Source: Hemerocallis citrina | Lineage: Eukaryota > Streptophyta > Magnoliopsida > Asparagales > Asphodelaceae | Length of the DNA: 64,000 nt | Assembly: GCA_017893485.1 (NCBI GenBank) | Contig: CM030367.1 | Location: 147,177,767-147,241,766, forward strand | Reading direction: 5' to 3' | In this document: positions 1 to 12,501 of the stretch, in pieces | How the letters are laid out: the number at the start of each line of letters is the position of its first letter | Position numbering within the stretch: the stretch's first letter is position 1 | Translations under genes and position numbers: made by a program | Notes under the pieces: generated by a model | The model's database searches: none | Told to the model about the DNA's origin: nothing | The model's input: only the letters and a program-made list of their open reading frames with translations

Positions 1-3000
1 AAAGAAGAACTACCACGTGGACTCCTCCATTCTTCTTGAAGAATAGACTTGGATCCGAATTTGATGGTACATAACCGCAAAACTGAAGGAATTGAGCAAG
101 TTTTCCATACCATGCTCGAGGAGCTTGTTTTAACCCGTACAAGGCCTTCTTAAGCTTACACACATAATCAGGATGCTCTCGTGATTTGAAACCAAGTGGT
201 TGCTCCATGAAGATACTCTTATCAAGCTCACTGTATAGAAATGCATTTTTCACATCTAGTTGCCATAACTTCCAACCAAAGCTTGCGGCTAAAGATAGAA
301 GTAAACGTACCGTAGTCATCTTAGCCACAGGACTGAAAGTCTCATCATAATCTTCTCCATACTTCTGAGAGAACTCCCGAGCAACCAACCTTGCTTTAAA
401 TCTATCAATGCTTCCATCCGCTTTCCACTTAATTCGATACACCCATTTACATGAAACGGGTTGAACATCCTTGGTTTTCAAAACCAAATCCCAAGTTTCA
501 TTCTTTATAAGGGCATTCATCTCCTCTTCCATTGCGGTCTCCCACTCTTGAACACCTTTAGCTTCATCATAAGATGATGGCTCTTCTTCATCTAATGGAG
601 CGGCAAAATAACATGAGTAAGTAGTGACAAACCTTTCATCTCTGAACCGGGCAGGCTTAACAATGTTCCTTTTAGGCCTTTGATTAGCCATGGAACCATG
701 ATCTTCATCATCATCTTCCTCTTGATTAGTGCTCCCCCTTTCACCTTGCGTCTCTTTTTCAAGACTTCCGCTCTCACTTGGCATTTGAGGAACTGGTTCA
801 TCAACCTTGAAGGAATCTCCACCTTCTTGTTCGACCAAGACTTGAGGTTGTCCATAATATGAGGAAACTTCGTCAAAGACAACATCACGAGACACGACGT
901 ACCTATGTGTCTCAGGATCCATGCACCTCCACCCTTTTCTTTGTTCATCATAACCGACAAATATGCATTTCTTCGCCTTTGCCTCCAACTTTGTTCTCTG
1001 AGAGTCGAACACATGGACGTAGCAGATTGATCCAAATATCCTGAGATGTTTCACCGTTGGCTTCTTCCCATGAACCATCTCATAAGGAGACTTCATGTTG
1101 TTCGGACTTAGTGGCATTCGATTGATGACATATGCTGCACATCTCATGCCTTCCGCCCATAAGGCTTTAGGCAAATTCTTGTCATGTAGCCAGCTTCTAC
1201 ACGTTTCGCTTAGATGTCGGATCTTCCTTTCTGCTACTCCATTTTGTTGAGGTGTATATGGGCATGTAAATTCCCTCTTGATACCATGCTCTTGACAAAA
1301 AGAGAGGAACTCCTTTGACATAAACTCTCCTCCATTGTCCGTCCTTAGGGTCTTGATCTTCCGACATAACTCGCCTTCCACGGTAACCTTGAATTCTTGA
1401 AATCTTGAAAATGCTTCTGATTTTTCCTTCACAAAGTATACCCAGGTGTACCGTGAGAAATCATCAACGAACAACAACATGTAACGAAACCCGGAATAGG
1501 AGGGTGTTCTTGTTGGACCCATCAAATTGCTATGGATCCTCTCCAACGGAGCGCTGCATCGTGAAGTGGAGTTGTCAAATGGAAGCCTATGTGATTTTCC
1601 ATATTGACAACCTTCACAAAGTCTTCCTTCATCTTGAATCTTCAACCTTGGGAGCCCATTAACCAAATCCTTGTTTACCATAACTTTGAGTTTAGTCATA
1701 TTTATATGACCAAGTCTAGCATGCCATATAAAGACATTATCATTGGTGCTCATCTTCTCAACATATGAGTTGGAGGCCGATAAAACATATAGATCTTTAA
1801 CTCGTGCTCCGGTGTGAACCACATCCGCCTTTAACTCTTTAATATTCTTTAAGAATTTGACGTCACTTGGGCCAAATAAAACGTAGTTACCTGAGTCCAC
1901 CGCATTTACCACAGAGAGAAGATTCTTCCTTACTCCAGGAACATGATATACATTCTTGAGAGTTATTGGGCTTCCATCATCTCCTTTAATGACAACAGTT
2001 CCTTCCTTCTCAACGCGATGGATTGAATTATCCGCGGTAATGATGGCTTCTTTTCCGTCATGGCGCTGAAGACTGGAAAATAACTTCTCGTCTCCGGTAA
2101 TATGATGGCTACAACCAGAATCTACAATCCAATCATTTTCTAGATTTTTGGTTGTAGTGGTACCTGAAGATGCAGCCTCCACCGTGAAACATTTTCCCCA
2201 TGCTTCGTCTTCAGTGTGACCCTTTGATTCTGCCATATTTGTTTCTTTCAACTTCACTCGGCAATCCTTTTTGAAGTGCCCAAGTTTCCCACACCGGTAG
2301 CACTTGAATCGCTTCTTGTCTCCCATAGAAGATCTTTCTCGTTCATCATTATTTTTTGTATCACTATCCTTGAACTTGGCTCTAAAACTTTGTTGCCTCC
2401 GAGCTACAAACGCGCTCCCCGAGTCATCATTGACTTTAACTCCCGCCATTTGCATGGCTAGTGATTCTTGCGAAGCTAGTAGATTTTCGAACTCCTCCAT
2501 GGAAGGTTGTGTAGCCCATCCTTGAACTGAAGTAACAAACGGTGTATATTCGGGTCATAAACCACGAATAATAGACCGCTTCATCCGAGCTTCTGAAATC
2601 GACTCCTCCGGATTAAGAGTATTAATCTCTGAGCAAAGGTTTTTTACCTTGATAAAGAACTCTGAGATTGAAGACTCCCCCTGCTTCGCATTCGCCAGCT
2701 CATTCTCTAATAGTTGTAACCGAGCCTCATTCTTCTTGTTGAACAATTGATCTAGCGCCTTCCATATGGAACTTGCGGATGTGCACCTTGAGACATGCTC
2801 AAATACTCCCGAGGATATTGACCTCTTCAAAGCAAACTCCGCCTTGGCATTCTTCCGTGTCCACTCCTTTGTCGCTTCCGCTGTTGCAGCATCTCCCCTT
2901 GGTGGTGTTGTGCTACTACCGCCGACGACATCCCATAAGTCCTCACTAACCAAGTATGACTCCATACATGACTTCCATAACCGGTAGTTAGATTGGTTTA

Positions 3001-3043
3001 AGATCTCCATTCCCAATCCAACGACACGACCCATTGATTCCAT
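1..3043 (-). pseudogene. Copia gag-pol polyprotein with one in-frame stop
   Basis: One reading frame runs from a start at 3043 to the window edge, interrupted only by a TGA at 2557-2555. The likely ancestral codon there is CGA (Arg). Domains in order: UBN2-type gag (about 3010-2560), a CCHC knuckle of spacing CX2CX4HX4C (2302-2261), protease with a D-S-G active site (about 2130-2105), GAG-pre-integrase HxxH...CxxC (about 1740-1600), integrase core with an RTDNGGEF block (about 1345) and PQQNGVAE block (about 1240), then RT with a LYGLKQAPRAWY block (about 145-110). The YVDD catalytic block lies beyond the left edge. I checked the CCHC, KCIFVGY and RT blocks and all three are in the same frame, so only the TGA separates this copy from an open polyprotein in the visible part. 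Confidence 0.88.
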
Positions 3044-3099
3044 ACTTAGAATAAACCGAGCTCTCTTAAACCCCGATCTTGATGAGCACAAGATTAGAA

Positions 3100-3113
3100 T
3101 GGCTCTGATACCA
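3100..3113 (-). other. Primer binding site (initiator Met tRNA)
   Basis: Read on the minus strand the 14 bases are TGGTATCAGAGCCA, the standard plant copia/chromovirus site complementary to the 3' end of initiator methionine tRNA. It abuts the LTR end directly. Confidence 0.9.
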
Positions 3114-3578
3114 TGTAGAGAAACTCCGATAGTGCTTAGCACTAGCCCAAGACCGTAATACCCGAGAAACCCGAGTGAAACCAAGAGAAGAAATCCTCTA
3201 AGTATGAAGAATGATATGGAAGAATACTTAGAAAAGAGAGAATTAGAGAACTTATGAAGAACACTCTTTCTTTAACTTGCTTTTTATTTATTTGTTCAAC
3301 TTGTTTACAAATGGAAGAGGAAGGAGCTATTTATAGGCTCCAAGAGTACAAAATATCTTTCTAGAACTCTGTACCATAATATCTAGATTTTATGTCTTAC
3401 AATTCCTAGAATTTTCTACACAATCTTTAGATAATTATTTTATAGAATTCTCTAGAACATCTAGAGGAGGTGATAATGTTTTATGATGTTTCTAGAGACT
3501 CTCTAGAACTTGGGCTTAATTTTGGGTTTGGATTATGAACCCATAATTAATCCTAACTCAAAATCAAGTTTAATTTCA
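3114..3578 (-). repeat. 5' LTR of copia element
   Basis: The boundary next to the primer site is TG (3114-3115) and the far boundary is CA (3577-3578), giving 465 bp with TG...CA ends. A minus-strand TATA box (CTATAAATAG read on minus) lies at 3328-3336, consistent with leftward transcription. The outer boundary is inferred from the TG/CA rule and from where the flanking CACTA-internal homology starts, so it could be off by a few bases. Confidence 0.75.
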
Positions 3579-3582
3579 ATAT

Positions 3583-4330
3583 CTAAAAGAGTTAATTTTG
3601 TTTATCTTTTGGTATTTCTTTTTGTTTTTAGAATAGACAGAAGATTGTCATTGTAGGGAGACGCAAGTGAGTATCCATATATACCATTAACTTTCATGGA
3701 AGATATTTTTTGTGATAAAATACATATAAGATATTAAATGTTTATAAGTACTATATAAAGCAATAATCTGAATAAAAATACGTTGCACATGTCAGTAACT
3801 AGTAGACATTCATTACTTATCTCAAATACCTTCATGAACACTGCGAAATACATATCCGAATACACAAATTTATGTCGAGGCAATTCCATAAGATTCTTTT
3901 TTGTTAATTAACTGATAAAATGGTTCTAGATAGTTGTTGACTGCAAGTGAAATATTTCTTTACGTGATGCTATGATTTGAACATTAAATGAGTCACAGTC
4001 TCACATTTGTCATATGTTGCCTCCTTTTATTCTCGATTTTGTCTAGCCTTGCAGATTAGATTTCAACTACTTACTGCTTGCAACCCATCAAACTTCAAAG
4101 AAAACACCTCATTGTGTTAATTCTTAAATTGCAACTTTTTTTATAATATTAAATTTGGATCACATCATTTTCCATAAACATAGATATATCATTTTCATTC
4201 ACCTCAAGGTCCTACTCACAAAGGTCTATGTCTAAGGGAGTTAATTTTGTTTTTCCTTTTTGTCTTTGTTTGTATTTCTAGAATAACAGAGGATTTCCAG
4301 TGTAAGGAGACACAGGTGAGTATATATATA
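3583..4330 (+). other. Duplicated mini-exon within the CACTA gene region
   Basis: About 95 bp is present twice, at 3583-3680 and 4231-4330. In each copy a T-rich tract ending in AG is followed by 34-35 bases (3632-3666 and 4282-4315) and then GTGAGTAT, a near-ideal plant 5' splice site. The 34-35 base blocks are similar but not identical (AATAGACAG... versus AATAACAG...). The pattern looks like a duplicated small exon with its flanking intron sequence. The length difference of one base means the two copies would not keep the same reading frame. No protein match is claimed. Confidence 0.5.
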
Positions 4331-5118
4331 CATGATGAATCATTAATTTTGAATTAAGAATTTGAAAGTAGCATACTCTAGATCATATATTATGTTTACT
4401 TGAATATTATCCACTTCCTAACATGGCATATATACATACATGTGTGTCAGTTATTAAGTCCAACAAAAGGGTGGCTCAATTTGCTGTAACTGAAGATGTC
4501 AGTTATTAAGTATCACAGAATCACTATTTCAAATGATAACAGTGTGTAAAGAAGTGACAATATTATAAAGTGTGCTGATATCTTTATCTTGAACTAGATG
4601 AACTGGTCGTAATCAGTGAACAACCTATCTTTATTTATAGACCTGTGTATGAACTATTGGATGGTTTGGAGCCTTCAAACTAGTTCATTTAGTGTTCATA
4701 AATCATTAACATACTAACATAAGAATGAAAAGTACGAATTTAGTTTAACTTGATTCATGAATCAGAAGACCCTAAACCATGGAAATTCTTATTTACAAAT
4801 AGGTATCATAAAGCATATATCAAGATCAACAGTGTCCATCACTGATTTGGATGCCCATTGAGACAACTGTGACCATAAAGATTTATAACACTAATCAATA
4901 CACACACAAAGACACAAATATATTCTTAAGGAAATGCATGCAAAAGAAATGGAAAATATAGTATAATAATATCTTTAGGAACTTTCTGGAAAAAATAAAT
5001 TGAAAACATTTTATTATAAGAGAATAGGGATAATAAATTTCGATTTTATGACTAAGACATCCAATTCATTTTATTTGAAGTATTTTATTATAGTTCTAAA
5101 TACTGAATTTGTATATAG

Positions 5119-6131
5119 GAAGCATCAAATGAGGGAGAGAAGATCGGCGATGTAGATTTTTTTGAAACTACCCACACGGGTAAGGATGAAAAATTTAGGG
5201 ATGACGTGGCAGCCGATATTGTGGTAAATAATGTTAATACTGATTTGGGAAAATTAGGGTTAAGGTTAATCTCTAGCCGCTTAAGATATTATACCCTGCA
5301 TATCAGTATTGGAATATCACAGAGCACTATCTCTAGACCAGCTTATAAAGAGATTAGACTGGGTTTAGGGTACTGGGCTTTTAGCCCACTCAACCCGTTC
5401 CAATAATTAATACATAACACATGTAAACCCGTGTTGCCCCATAGAATAATATACACAATATTATCCTATTATACTGAGAATATACTTATACATCCAACAA
5501 ATAAAAAGCTTTCAAATTAATTTCAATTTGGTATTTAATCTTTTCAATAAAATAATTTTGAAAATTAAATTTGTCTTTGTTATCTTTTGCAGAAAGATGC
5601 CAGAAAGAAGATTGAGAGAATGTCATCTTCTTCTTCCGCCGATCCATTGACGTTACAGTGTCAAGTTCTCTCTGATTTGAGGGGACGCGAGCGTCCGGTC
5701 ATGTGCGTGGGATGAGGCTAGGACCAACACCCAACAGCGTCTTCGGTTCTCGTACATGTTCTTCCACTGGGGTCGGGTCCACACAGGACGATGTTGATCA
5801 CCTGAAGGCAACAGTGGCACGTTTGGAGGTAGCAATGGTTCAAATGGCGACGTTAGTCCGGCAACAGTCATAAGGAATTCCAACACAGACACCGGTTAGT
5901 ATTCTACAGCTAAATACTCACTTTTAACTAATTTAAATTAAATAAAATTCAACGTTAGTATGTGTATGTGTATATATTGCCTGTCATATCCATTACTTTA
6001 CTGAAATATTTATGTTTTTTCTACATGGCCAGCATATTCCATCGATTTCCAGTCACGCACATACACTAGGGAAAAATAACGATAGAATTGGAAGCAACAG
6101 CGGGCCGCACGAGGAGACTCCCCTGCTGTAG
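5119..6131 (+). pseudogene. Ptta/En-Spm transposase-like protein, last exons
   Basis: Three exon-like blocks with splice signals can be read. Block 1 (5119 to about 5231) begins after an AG and encodes a segment with a D-x-F-x-x-T-H-T-x-K pattern typical of plant Ptta/En-Spm proteins. Block 2 (5593-5894) begins after TTTTGCAG and contains the family's R-G-M-x-L-G-P-T-P motif, followed by a short amphipathic helix (VDHLKATVARLEVAMVQM). Block 3 (6033-6131) follows an AG and ends at TAG. Block 2 carries an in-frame TAA after LVRQQS. A solo LTR has landed in or just after block 1. This protein is the second, non-catalytic type of CACTA product; no Tnp2-type transposase is visible. Confidence 0.7.
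5232..5499 (-). mobile_element. Solo copia LTR (same family as 17224-22899)
   Basis: The 268 bp is the reverse complement of the LTR at 17224-17495, with scattered substitutions. It is flanked on both sides by AATAA (5227-5231 and 5500-5504), a perfect 5-bp target duplication. The state fits LTR-LTR recombination that removed the interior. Confidence 0.92.
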
Positions 6132-6454
6132 TTTGTCGAATTTGGACTTTTTTAAAAATGTTTTGTAGGAATTATATCTATGTTTTGTAATAACTAAGTG
6201 TTGTACAACATATATATTTGATACTCGTTGTATGATAGTTTATATGTGTTACATATTTTATTTTCTATTGAATTATTTTTTGTGATGTGTGACTTTTGGT
6301 TCTTGATTATGATGTTATTATTGATTTACCGGATTTGCATTTAAATTTAATATGATTACATGTATTTGTAATATGCGATTAATTACTGGTTTTTTCAATT
6401 GAAAATTTTATAATTAAATGTCCAAAAAAAAAACAAAACAAAAATAAAACCTAT

Positions 6455-6839
6455 CACGGCGTTTCCCAAGAAACGCCGCGATAGGCACTACAGCTTTTGA
6501 GTATCCTCTATTACGGCGCTGGACAAGTACCGCAGCAGGGTACCAATGCTAGCTTTTAATCGTGGTGCAGTCCCGGCGCTTGCAAAAAACGCCGCTATAG
6601 CTCTATTTTTTTCAAAACAAAACGTTCCTGTAACGGCGGTTTGGCAACGCCGTTATAGGTGGACACCCTCTAGCGGCGGCGTCCGTAAACGCCGCAATAG
6701 CCTATATGGCTATAACGACGCATGTTCTAACGGCGCTTTTAGCAGCAATTTCAGAAGTGCCGTTATGAGCTATAACGGCGCCAAAAAATACCGCTATAGC
6801 CTTGTAAAAGCGCCGCTATAGCCTGTGCGGTTTGTAGTG
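6455..6839. repeat. CACTA subterminal repeats and terminal inverted repeat
   Basis: Short GC-rich words with the cores CGCCG(T/C)(T/A)ATAG and their complements recur about a dozen times in both orientations, for example near 6457, 6470, 6590, 6640, 6690, 6735, 6770 and 6815. In studied CACTA elements such subterminal motifs bind the element-encoded TNPA-type protein. The end is TTTGTAGTG at 6831-6839, followed by ATA, the candidate 3-bp target duplication. Confidence 0.75.
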
Positions 6840-8040
6840 ATACTCGGCTCGTTTGCGGCCCTATGTGGAACCCATCTTTATTGTTTTAATAACCAGTCCC
6901 GTACATCTTGTGGCCAAAATCCGAAAGATTTTTCGGATTTCTCTGCACAGCCAATAAGACAGATTGTTTAGCTGAATTTTTGTAACCAAACCTTACAACA
7001 AATACTAAATTGCTTGACTCTGTACTTTTTGGCTTAGTAGGAATCCTATTATTTGAAATCCTAACCAAAATTTGCAAACAAAGCCCCCGTTAGACTCCCC
7101 TCCAATACCTTATTGAACACGTAGTCAACATCTAGGAAACTTTATCACAATTATTACACTGGTTTATTTTCGTTAACTTTCCGATTTTGTAATGGATTAT
7201 GAAGTATTAGTCTATGGATATCTAATGTCTATCTCTTACTTTGAATTTTTTGCCCATAATTACATTGCTGGATGCAATAGGGTTAAATTCCTGGATAATT
7301 GTGATAATGTAATATTATACTGTGCAAAAATTATGGAACAAATTGTCGTGTTCGTGCCCTACTTTCTACAAATTCGTCGTGTCACATACCTGTGCCTGAG
7401 TTGTGCCTCAATACCAGTACCCGTATCCATGCATTCTAGTCGACAACCGATTGTTAGCGTGATCTGCCACTACACATATCTATGCCTAGGGCTTAGAATT
7501 TAGATTCTAGTGGGGGCGAGGATATATTTTACGCTAATAAGTATGAAGCATGACTGGGGGATTTTTTAAATAAAAATATACACTAAATTGCTGCTGTCGT
7601 GTTGGATTTCTGTTCCTCACATAACATGTGTTAACACAAACCAAATAGAAGTGTCTGCTTCATAGATTTTAGGTGAACCGTGTCCAATTTATTTCACAAT
7701 AAAAGGGTAGGGTTTGAGGGTCGTTTATATAACTCCCTCTCTCTCTCTCTAATCTAAAATCTGTTCATGATTTCCATGATTTCCATGATTTCAGGAACAG
7801 AACGACTTCCTCGCCTTGTTGGACCTTTTGGGTTATACGAGGGCAGAGGATCTTATTTGTAAAGTTATTTGATGAAATAACCTTTAGTAAGGTTTTTGGC
7901 CAGAACTCGCTTTTACCTGTTGTTTATCATCATCATCATCATCATCATCATCATCGTAATGATGATGTTAGGGCTATTCACTTTCATAGGGTCAACTATG
8001 AGGAGCTACCGGGAGGATGGACCGATGGAGTCTATATGAG
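6840..8040. other. Unassigned sequence, no supported gene
   Basis: AT-rich DNA with only short reading frames, such as a 103-codon frame at 7192-7503 that has no recognisable domain. Near 7795-8040 two short blocks look exon-like: one follows TTTCAG at 7794, and one after the CAT repeat reads in frame as VNYEELPGGW. I cannot assign them to a family. Confidence 0.5.
7926..7955. repeat. (CAT)n microsatellite
   Basis: Ten uninterrupted ATC/CAT triplets. In one plus-strand frame they would encode a run of nine histidines. Confidence 0.95.
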
Positions 8041-8595
8041 AATTTTTTCCCAAAACGACCTACTTTTTGAAAGTTTTTCCCAGGCTGTTCTATCTTTTAA
8101 AAAAATTTCCAAACCGACGTACTCGTTTTCTAAAAAACGAGTTTGGTTAAAATCTCATTACTTTTTTAGATAGCGAGTGTGAGGTTTGAATTTTTTTAAT
8201 TTCTTCCTGACCAAGACTAGCTATCTCAAAAAGCACATATTTTTTTCCAAACTCACTTTTTGAGACAGCGAGTGTCGTTTGAGAGTTTTTAATACCCAGG
8301 CTCGAATTTCGACCTCACACTATGTCCAAAAGGGAAAAGGATAAATTTCACTAAAACCTCTTTAAATTTTTGGACAAAATGCAACATCCTCCAAGGAAAG
8401 CTATAGGAGTAGAACAAGCCCAAACGACATTCTCTGTCTCAAAAAGCGAGTTGGAAAAAATCCAATCGTTTTTTGAGACAGCGAGTCTTAGTCAGGGAGA
8501 AATAAAAAAAATCCAAACCTTACACTCGCTGTCTCAAAAAGCGATGTGATTTTAACCAAACTCGCTTTTTAGAAAGCGAGTAGGTTGGTTTGGAA

Positions 8596-11500
8596 TTTTT
8601 TTTTTTTTTGATGTAAGCGGATAGAGTCAAACGACTCCAGCCCGATCAAAAAATATATTAATAATGCTGTAAAAACTGTACAAGACGATAATAAAGGGTT
8701 TTACAAGAAGTAAAACGAGACGCCAGCCGACCAAAAAACGCTGGCTACAACAAAATACAGGAGACTAGCCTAAGTGAATAATAATACAATAGGATTAGAT
8801 AAATCAAGCTAGTAGAAGAGGCGGGCTGGTCGGAGAATGAAAGCGCGAAAGAAACACCATCAACTCGAGCAGTCATCGGAGCAGGAGACAGTGATGCTTG
8901 CGCACAGTCGGACCAGAGTCGAGATCCAATCGCGAGCGAACCAACTAAACGCCGAACCACCAAGCGATGGATAGAGGAGCGCCTGAAAGCATAAGGCACA
9001 GCAGGAGTAGGGAAAACGCTACCGCAGCCTCAACTAATAAAAACTAGAGCCATAATCCATTAGAACGGGACCTGGATAAAGATTCCACGCCTGAAGCACT
9101 AAACAAACTAGCGGCTTCAAGACAAAAGAGTCAAAAGGAGCACAGAGAGAGGAAAATAAACCAAGGTCTAACAGGCTGGAAGAAGGCCTAACACAATCAC
9201 TCAATCATATAGCCAGTATTATGCCCCAAGAGAACAATAACATGATTATAAAAAAGCCCAAGGATGAAACATAGCAAGCAAACATAGCATGAAAATAAAT
9301 CGACCACTCAATGAAGCACAGCACCTGCGCTAAGAGGGAACGAAATGAATCAAGACACAGCTAACAAACACAGCCACAACAACACAATAAAAGAGAACAG
9401 CACATAAATAAGCACAACTGAGGGGAGATAACCCTCAACTAACAACAGGCAACCACAATTAGTACCATGAGACCCTAGGGGGTCGAAAGCCAAAATAGGA
9501 ACATAAGTCAAAGAGATAGAACGCTAAACACCCCATTACGCGCTCACCCTCCTAACTTGTGATCACATTCCACTAAGGAGGATAAAAACAAACGAAGTGA
9601 ACCACAGTAGCTAAAACCCCAACGCTGCACAGAAACAAAAGCACAACCAGCCAATGGAAACCCCGACCAAAACCCAGCCGTCGACAAAAAGGAAGCCGCA
9701 AGCGATGCAAACGGACATACACCAGGATCAAAAACCATCAGAGAAGCCACAGAGGCAGTTCCAAAATAACAAACGATTAAACCTGCAATTGAAACAGCAA
9801 AGAGAACAATGAGGCAGTGAAAAGATGATGGATGATAACAGCGCAGGACTGCAAAGCAGTGTAAAAGAAAATAGTAAACAACCACCGAATAACAATAAAC
9901 CATCGACAAGAAAAAGAATTATTCATAATGCATTAAGACTAGCAAGAACAGTAAGGGATTCATCTAAACGATGATAGTAGTAAGACTGTCTATCATCGTC
10001 TTTCAACTGAGATGTCCAAAACTTAAAAAGGAAAACAAGCTCTTCTATAAGTGAATTGATAGATGAAGCTTTGTGCGAGAACAATCTACGGTTCCTTTCC
10101 ATCCATACTATCCACAAAATGATATGGACGGAAAGGTTCCAACTCTTGCTATATCTAGGGGGCACAGCAGGGGATTTCCAGCAGGAGATAAGGTTAGATG
10201 GTAAGGCTGGGTTAACCCATGCAAGAGCTACAACTTTCCAGAGTGGAGTGATGAAAGAGCATACAACGAACAGATGATTAACATCTTCCGAATCAATCGA
10301 ACAAAAGGGACAGAGCTGACCCCAAGCTAAATTCCTTTTGTTGAGCACCTGGACAGTAAGGAGCTTGTTGTTGAGTGCCAACCAAGAATTAATTTTAGCC
10401 TTGAGAGGAGCACAGGATTTCCAGATAAAATCAGCCGAAGGGAAAACGATGCCTCAGAAATTGAGAAACTTGTAGAAAGATTTAACTGTGAAAGATCCAG
10501 TGGCACTCCATCGCCACGTGATATCCTCAGATTGTTTCCACTCGAAGAGATTGAGGGATGCGGTCAATAGTTGCAGATCAGCGATCAAAGGGGGAGATAA
10601 CTGGATGGTAAAGGGGATATTCCAAATCCTAGAGGAATGAATCTGAATGACGGATTCCTCGACTGATGCATTCGGAAAGGTCGCAAGACTGAAAAGAGAG
10701 GGATAGGCTGAGGCAAGGGAGGTGTTACCTATCCAAAGATCAGTCCAGAGTTTGGTCCTTGACCCATCAGCACAATGCCTCGAAATGCAGGACTGAAACG
10801 CAGGAGAAGCCTTCCAGACTCCTTTCCAGAAAGGAGAAGCAAAACGATGGGTAGGGGCGTTGAAATGCCACCAAGGAGTGGAAACAAAATAAAACTCCTT
10901 GATGCATTGAACCCAAGATAAATGAGGAGATTTATGGAATCTCCATAGCCATTTACCCAAGAGGGCGAGGTTTTGGTCACGAAGATTTAAAACGCCCAGA
11001 CCACCGTTTGCTTTCGAAGAACAAATAATGTCCCAACTGCACAGATGCAAGCCCTGCTTATAAAGAGCCGCACTAGTCCAAAAGAAATTGCTACGAATTT
11101 GATCGATTCTTTTGAGGACCCAGGACGGGAAGAAATAGAATGACATCATATATAGAGGAATAGCAGAAAGGACCGAGTTAAGAAGAATTAATCTTCCTCC
11201 TCGGGAAAACAGTTTACCCGTCCAAACATTCAGCCTGGATTCGATTTTATCAATAACAGGGAACCAGTCCGACCTGTGGAGCTTACCCCATCTAAGAGGA
11301 ATGCCCAGGTAAGAGATGGTGAAGGACGCTATACGGCAGTTAAAAAATTGAGAAACTTCTTGATGGCGATTATCATCCCCACCGAGCCAATACACTGAAG
11401 ATTTGTTGAAATTGATGGCAAGACCAGAAGCCTGTTCAAAGCTATAAAGCAAGAGTTTCAGGTTGCGCATTGAAGAGCATTCAGGTTTGGTGAAAATAAT

Positions 11501-12501
11501 GGTATCGTCAGCATATTGCAAATTGAGGATACCATCAAAGTTACGAGAACAGCCAATGCCCTCAATGACTTGGGCATCGCGAGCGTTGCGAAGCAACTTG
11601 CTAAAAACATCTGCTACCAGAGAAAACAGGAGGGAGGAGAGCGGATCTCCTTGGCGGAGACCACGCTTAACTTTAAATTTATGGCCCTCCGAACCGTTGA
11701 TAAGGATCGAGGATGTACCGGCGTACAAACTGGATTTAATCCATCCCATCCTTTTCGGACCAAAGCCTCGGTGAGCCATGATATCAAGGAGAAAGTCCCA
11801 ATTAACATTATCGTAAGCTTTTTGAAAATCTAGCTTAAGAAGGATACCCTCTAATTTGTGGTGATGGCTCAGCGTAATAATCTCTTGAGCAGCGGCGACG
11901 CTGTCAAGAATAAAACGCTCCTTAATAAAACCTGACTGGACCGGGTCAATCAGCGGTGGGATAATAGCACTAAGCCTAGCAGCCAGAACTTTCATAATAA
12001 TTTTGAAAGAAGTGTTAATGAAGCTAATGGGCCGAAATTGCGACACTGCATTGGCACCTGGCACTTTTGGGATCATAACGATGTGGGCGTAATTGATGCG
12101 GTCAAAGGAAAGGGACCCTTGATGCAGATCCTGGAAGAGATCGAATAGGTCATCCTTAATCCAAGACCAGAATTTTTGGAAAAAGAAAGCCGGGAAACCA
12201 TCCGGCCCTGGTGCTGAATCACTTTTTAAAGCAAAAACAGCCGCCTGAATTTCTTCCAACGTGAATGGAGCCTCAAGAGAGGATAAGTCAATGTTTGGGG
12301 GACCATAGAGATGCTGCCAGTCAAGGGAAATCAAGCGAGGTTTGGAAGAGCCAATAAGGTTTTTGTAGAAGGTTAGGAAAGCTTGGTGAATATCAGGATC
12401 AGAGCGCAATTCTGCACTTTGGTCATAAATCACTGGAATGTGATTGCAACGCCTGCGATGCGAGGCAAAATGATGAAAAAATGCAGTGTCACCGGAATAT
12501 C
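8596..12501 (-). mobile_element. L1-type LINE, 5'-truncated
   Basis: Reads leftwards and ends in a poly(A) tail (poly(T) on plus, 8596-8609). It is bounded by a 14-bp target duplication AGGTTGGTTTGGAA at 8582-8595 and 12502-12515. The 5' side begins within the region just before reverse transcriptase, so ORF1 and the endonuclease are missing, as is usual for target-primed insertions that stop early. The 8610-9920 interval is a 1.3-kb 3' untranslated region with no supported gene. The duplication is intact, so the insertion into the foldback element is fairly recent. Confidence 0.93.
9923..12433 (-). pseudogene. LINE reverse transcriptase with C-terminal zf-RVT domain
   Basis: A 659-codon frame (12433-10454) contains the non-LTR RT palm: an LDFQKAYDNV block, a GLRQGDPLS block and the catalytic YADD (near 11515). 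It also carries the downstream thumb region typical of plant L1 elements. It stops at a TGA just before 10450, and the same protein resumes at about 10440-9923, where a CPFC...H...C pattern marks the zf-RVT zinc domain. The most likely explanation is one CGA-to-TGA change. The N-terminal endonuclease is absent. Confidence 0.88.

Larger units (their letters stand above)
1..3578 (-). mobile_element. Ty1/copia LTR retrotransposon, right part
   Basis: The element reads leftwards: 5' LTR (3114-3578), initiator-Met-tRNA primer site, gag, CCHC knuckle, protease, integrase, then the start of reverse transcriptase, which runs off the window at base 1. The order PR-IN-RT places it in Ty1/copia. The 3' part of RT, RNase H and the 3' LTR lie to the left of this window. 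It appears to be inserted in the CACTA remnant that begins at about 3579, because sequence matching a CACTA-internal repeat starts immediately after the LTR. No paired target duplication can be checked because only one end is visible. Confidence 0.9.
3579..6839 (+). mobile_element. CACTA (En/Spm) transposon, 3' half
   Basis: The right end at 6831-6839 is TTTGTAGTG, the reverse complement of a CACTACAAA terminal inverted repeat. It is preceded by about 375 bp of short GC-rich subterminal repeats in both orientations (cores such as CGCCGTTATAG and AACGCCGC), which is the known layout of CACTA ends. Upstream lie exons of a Ptta/En-Spm-like protein on the plus strand (5119-6131). The left end is not in the window: the copia element at 1-3578 covers that side. 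A solo copia LTR (5232-5499) interrupts one exon. Confidence 0.8.

Noticed and set aside
592..1035. 147-codon minus-strand frame
   Set aside because: It is out of frame with the copia polyprotein that covers the same bases with recognisable domains.
7192..7503. 103-codon plus-strand frame
   Set aside because: No recognised motif, no splice context or homologous pattern, and AT-rich. Not distinguishable from chance.
11463..11833. Plus-strand frames of 103-105 codons
   Set aside because: They lie opposite the LINE reverse transcriptase YADD region and are its antisense shadows.
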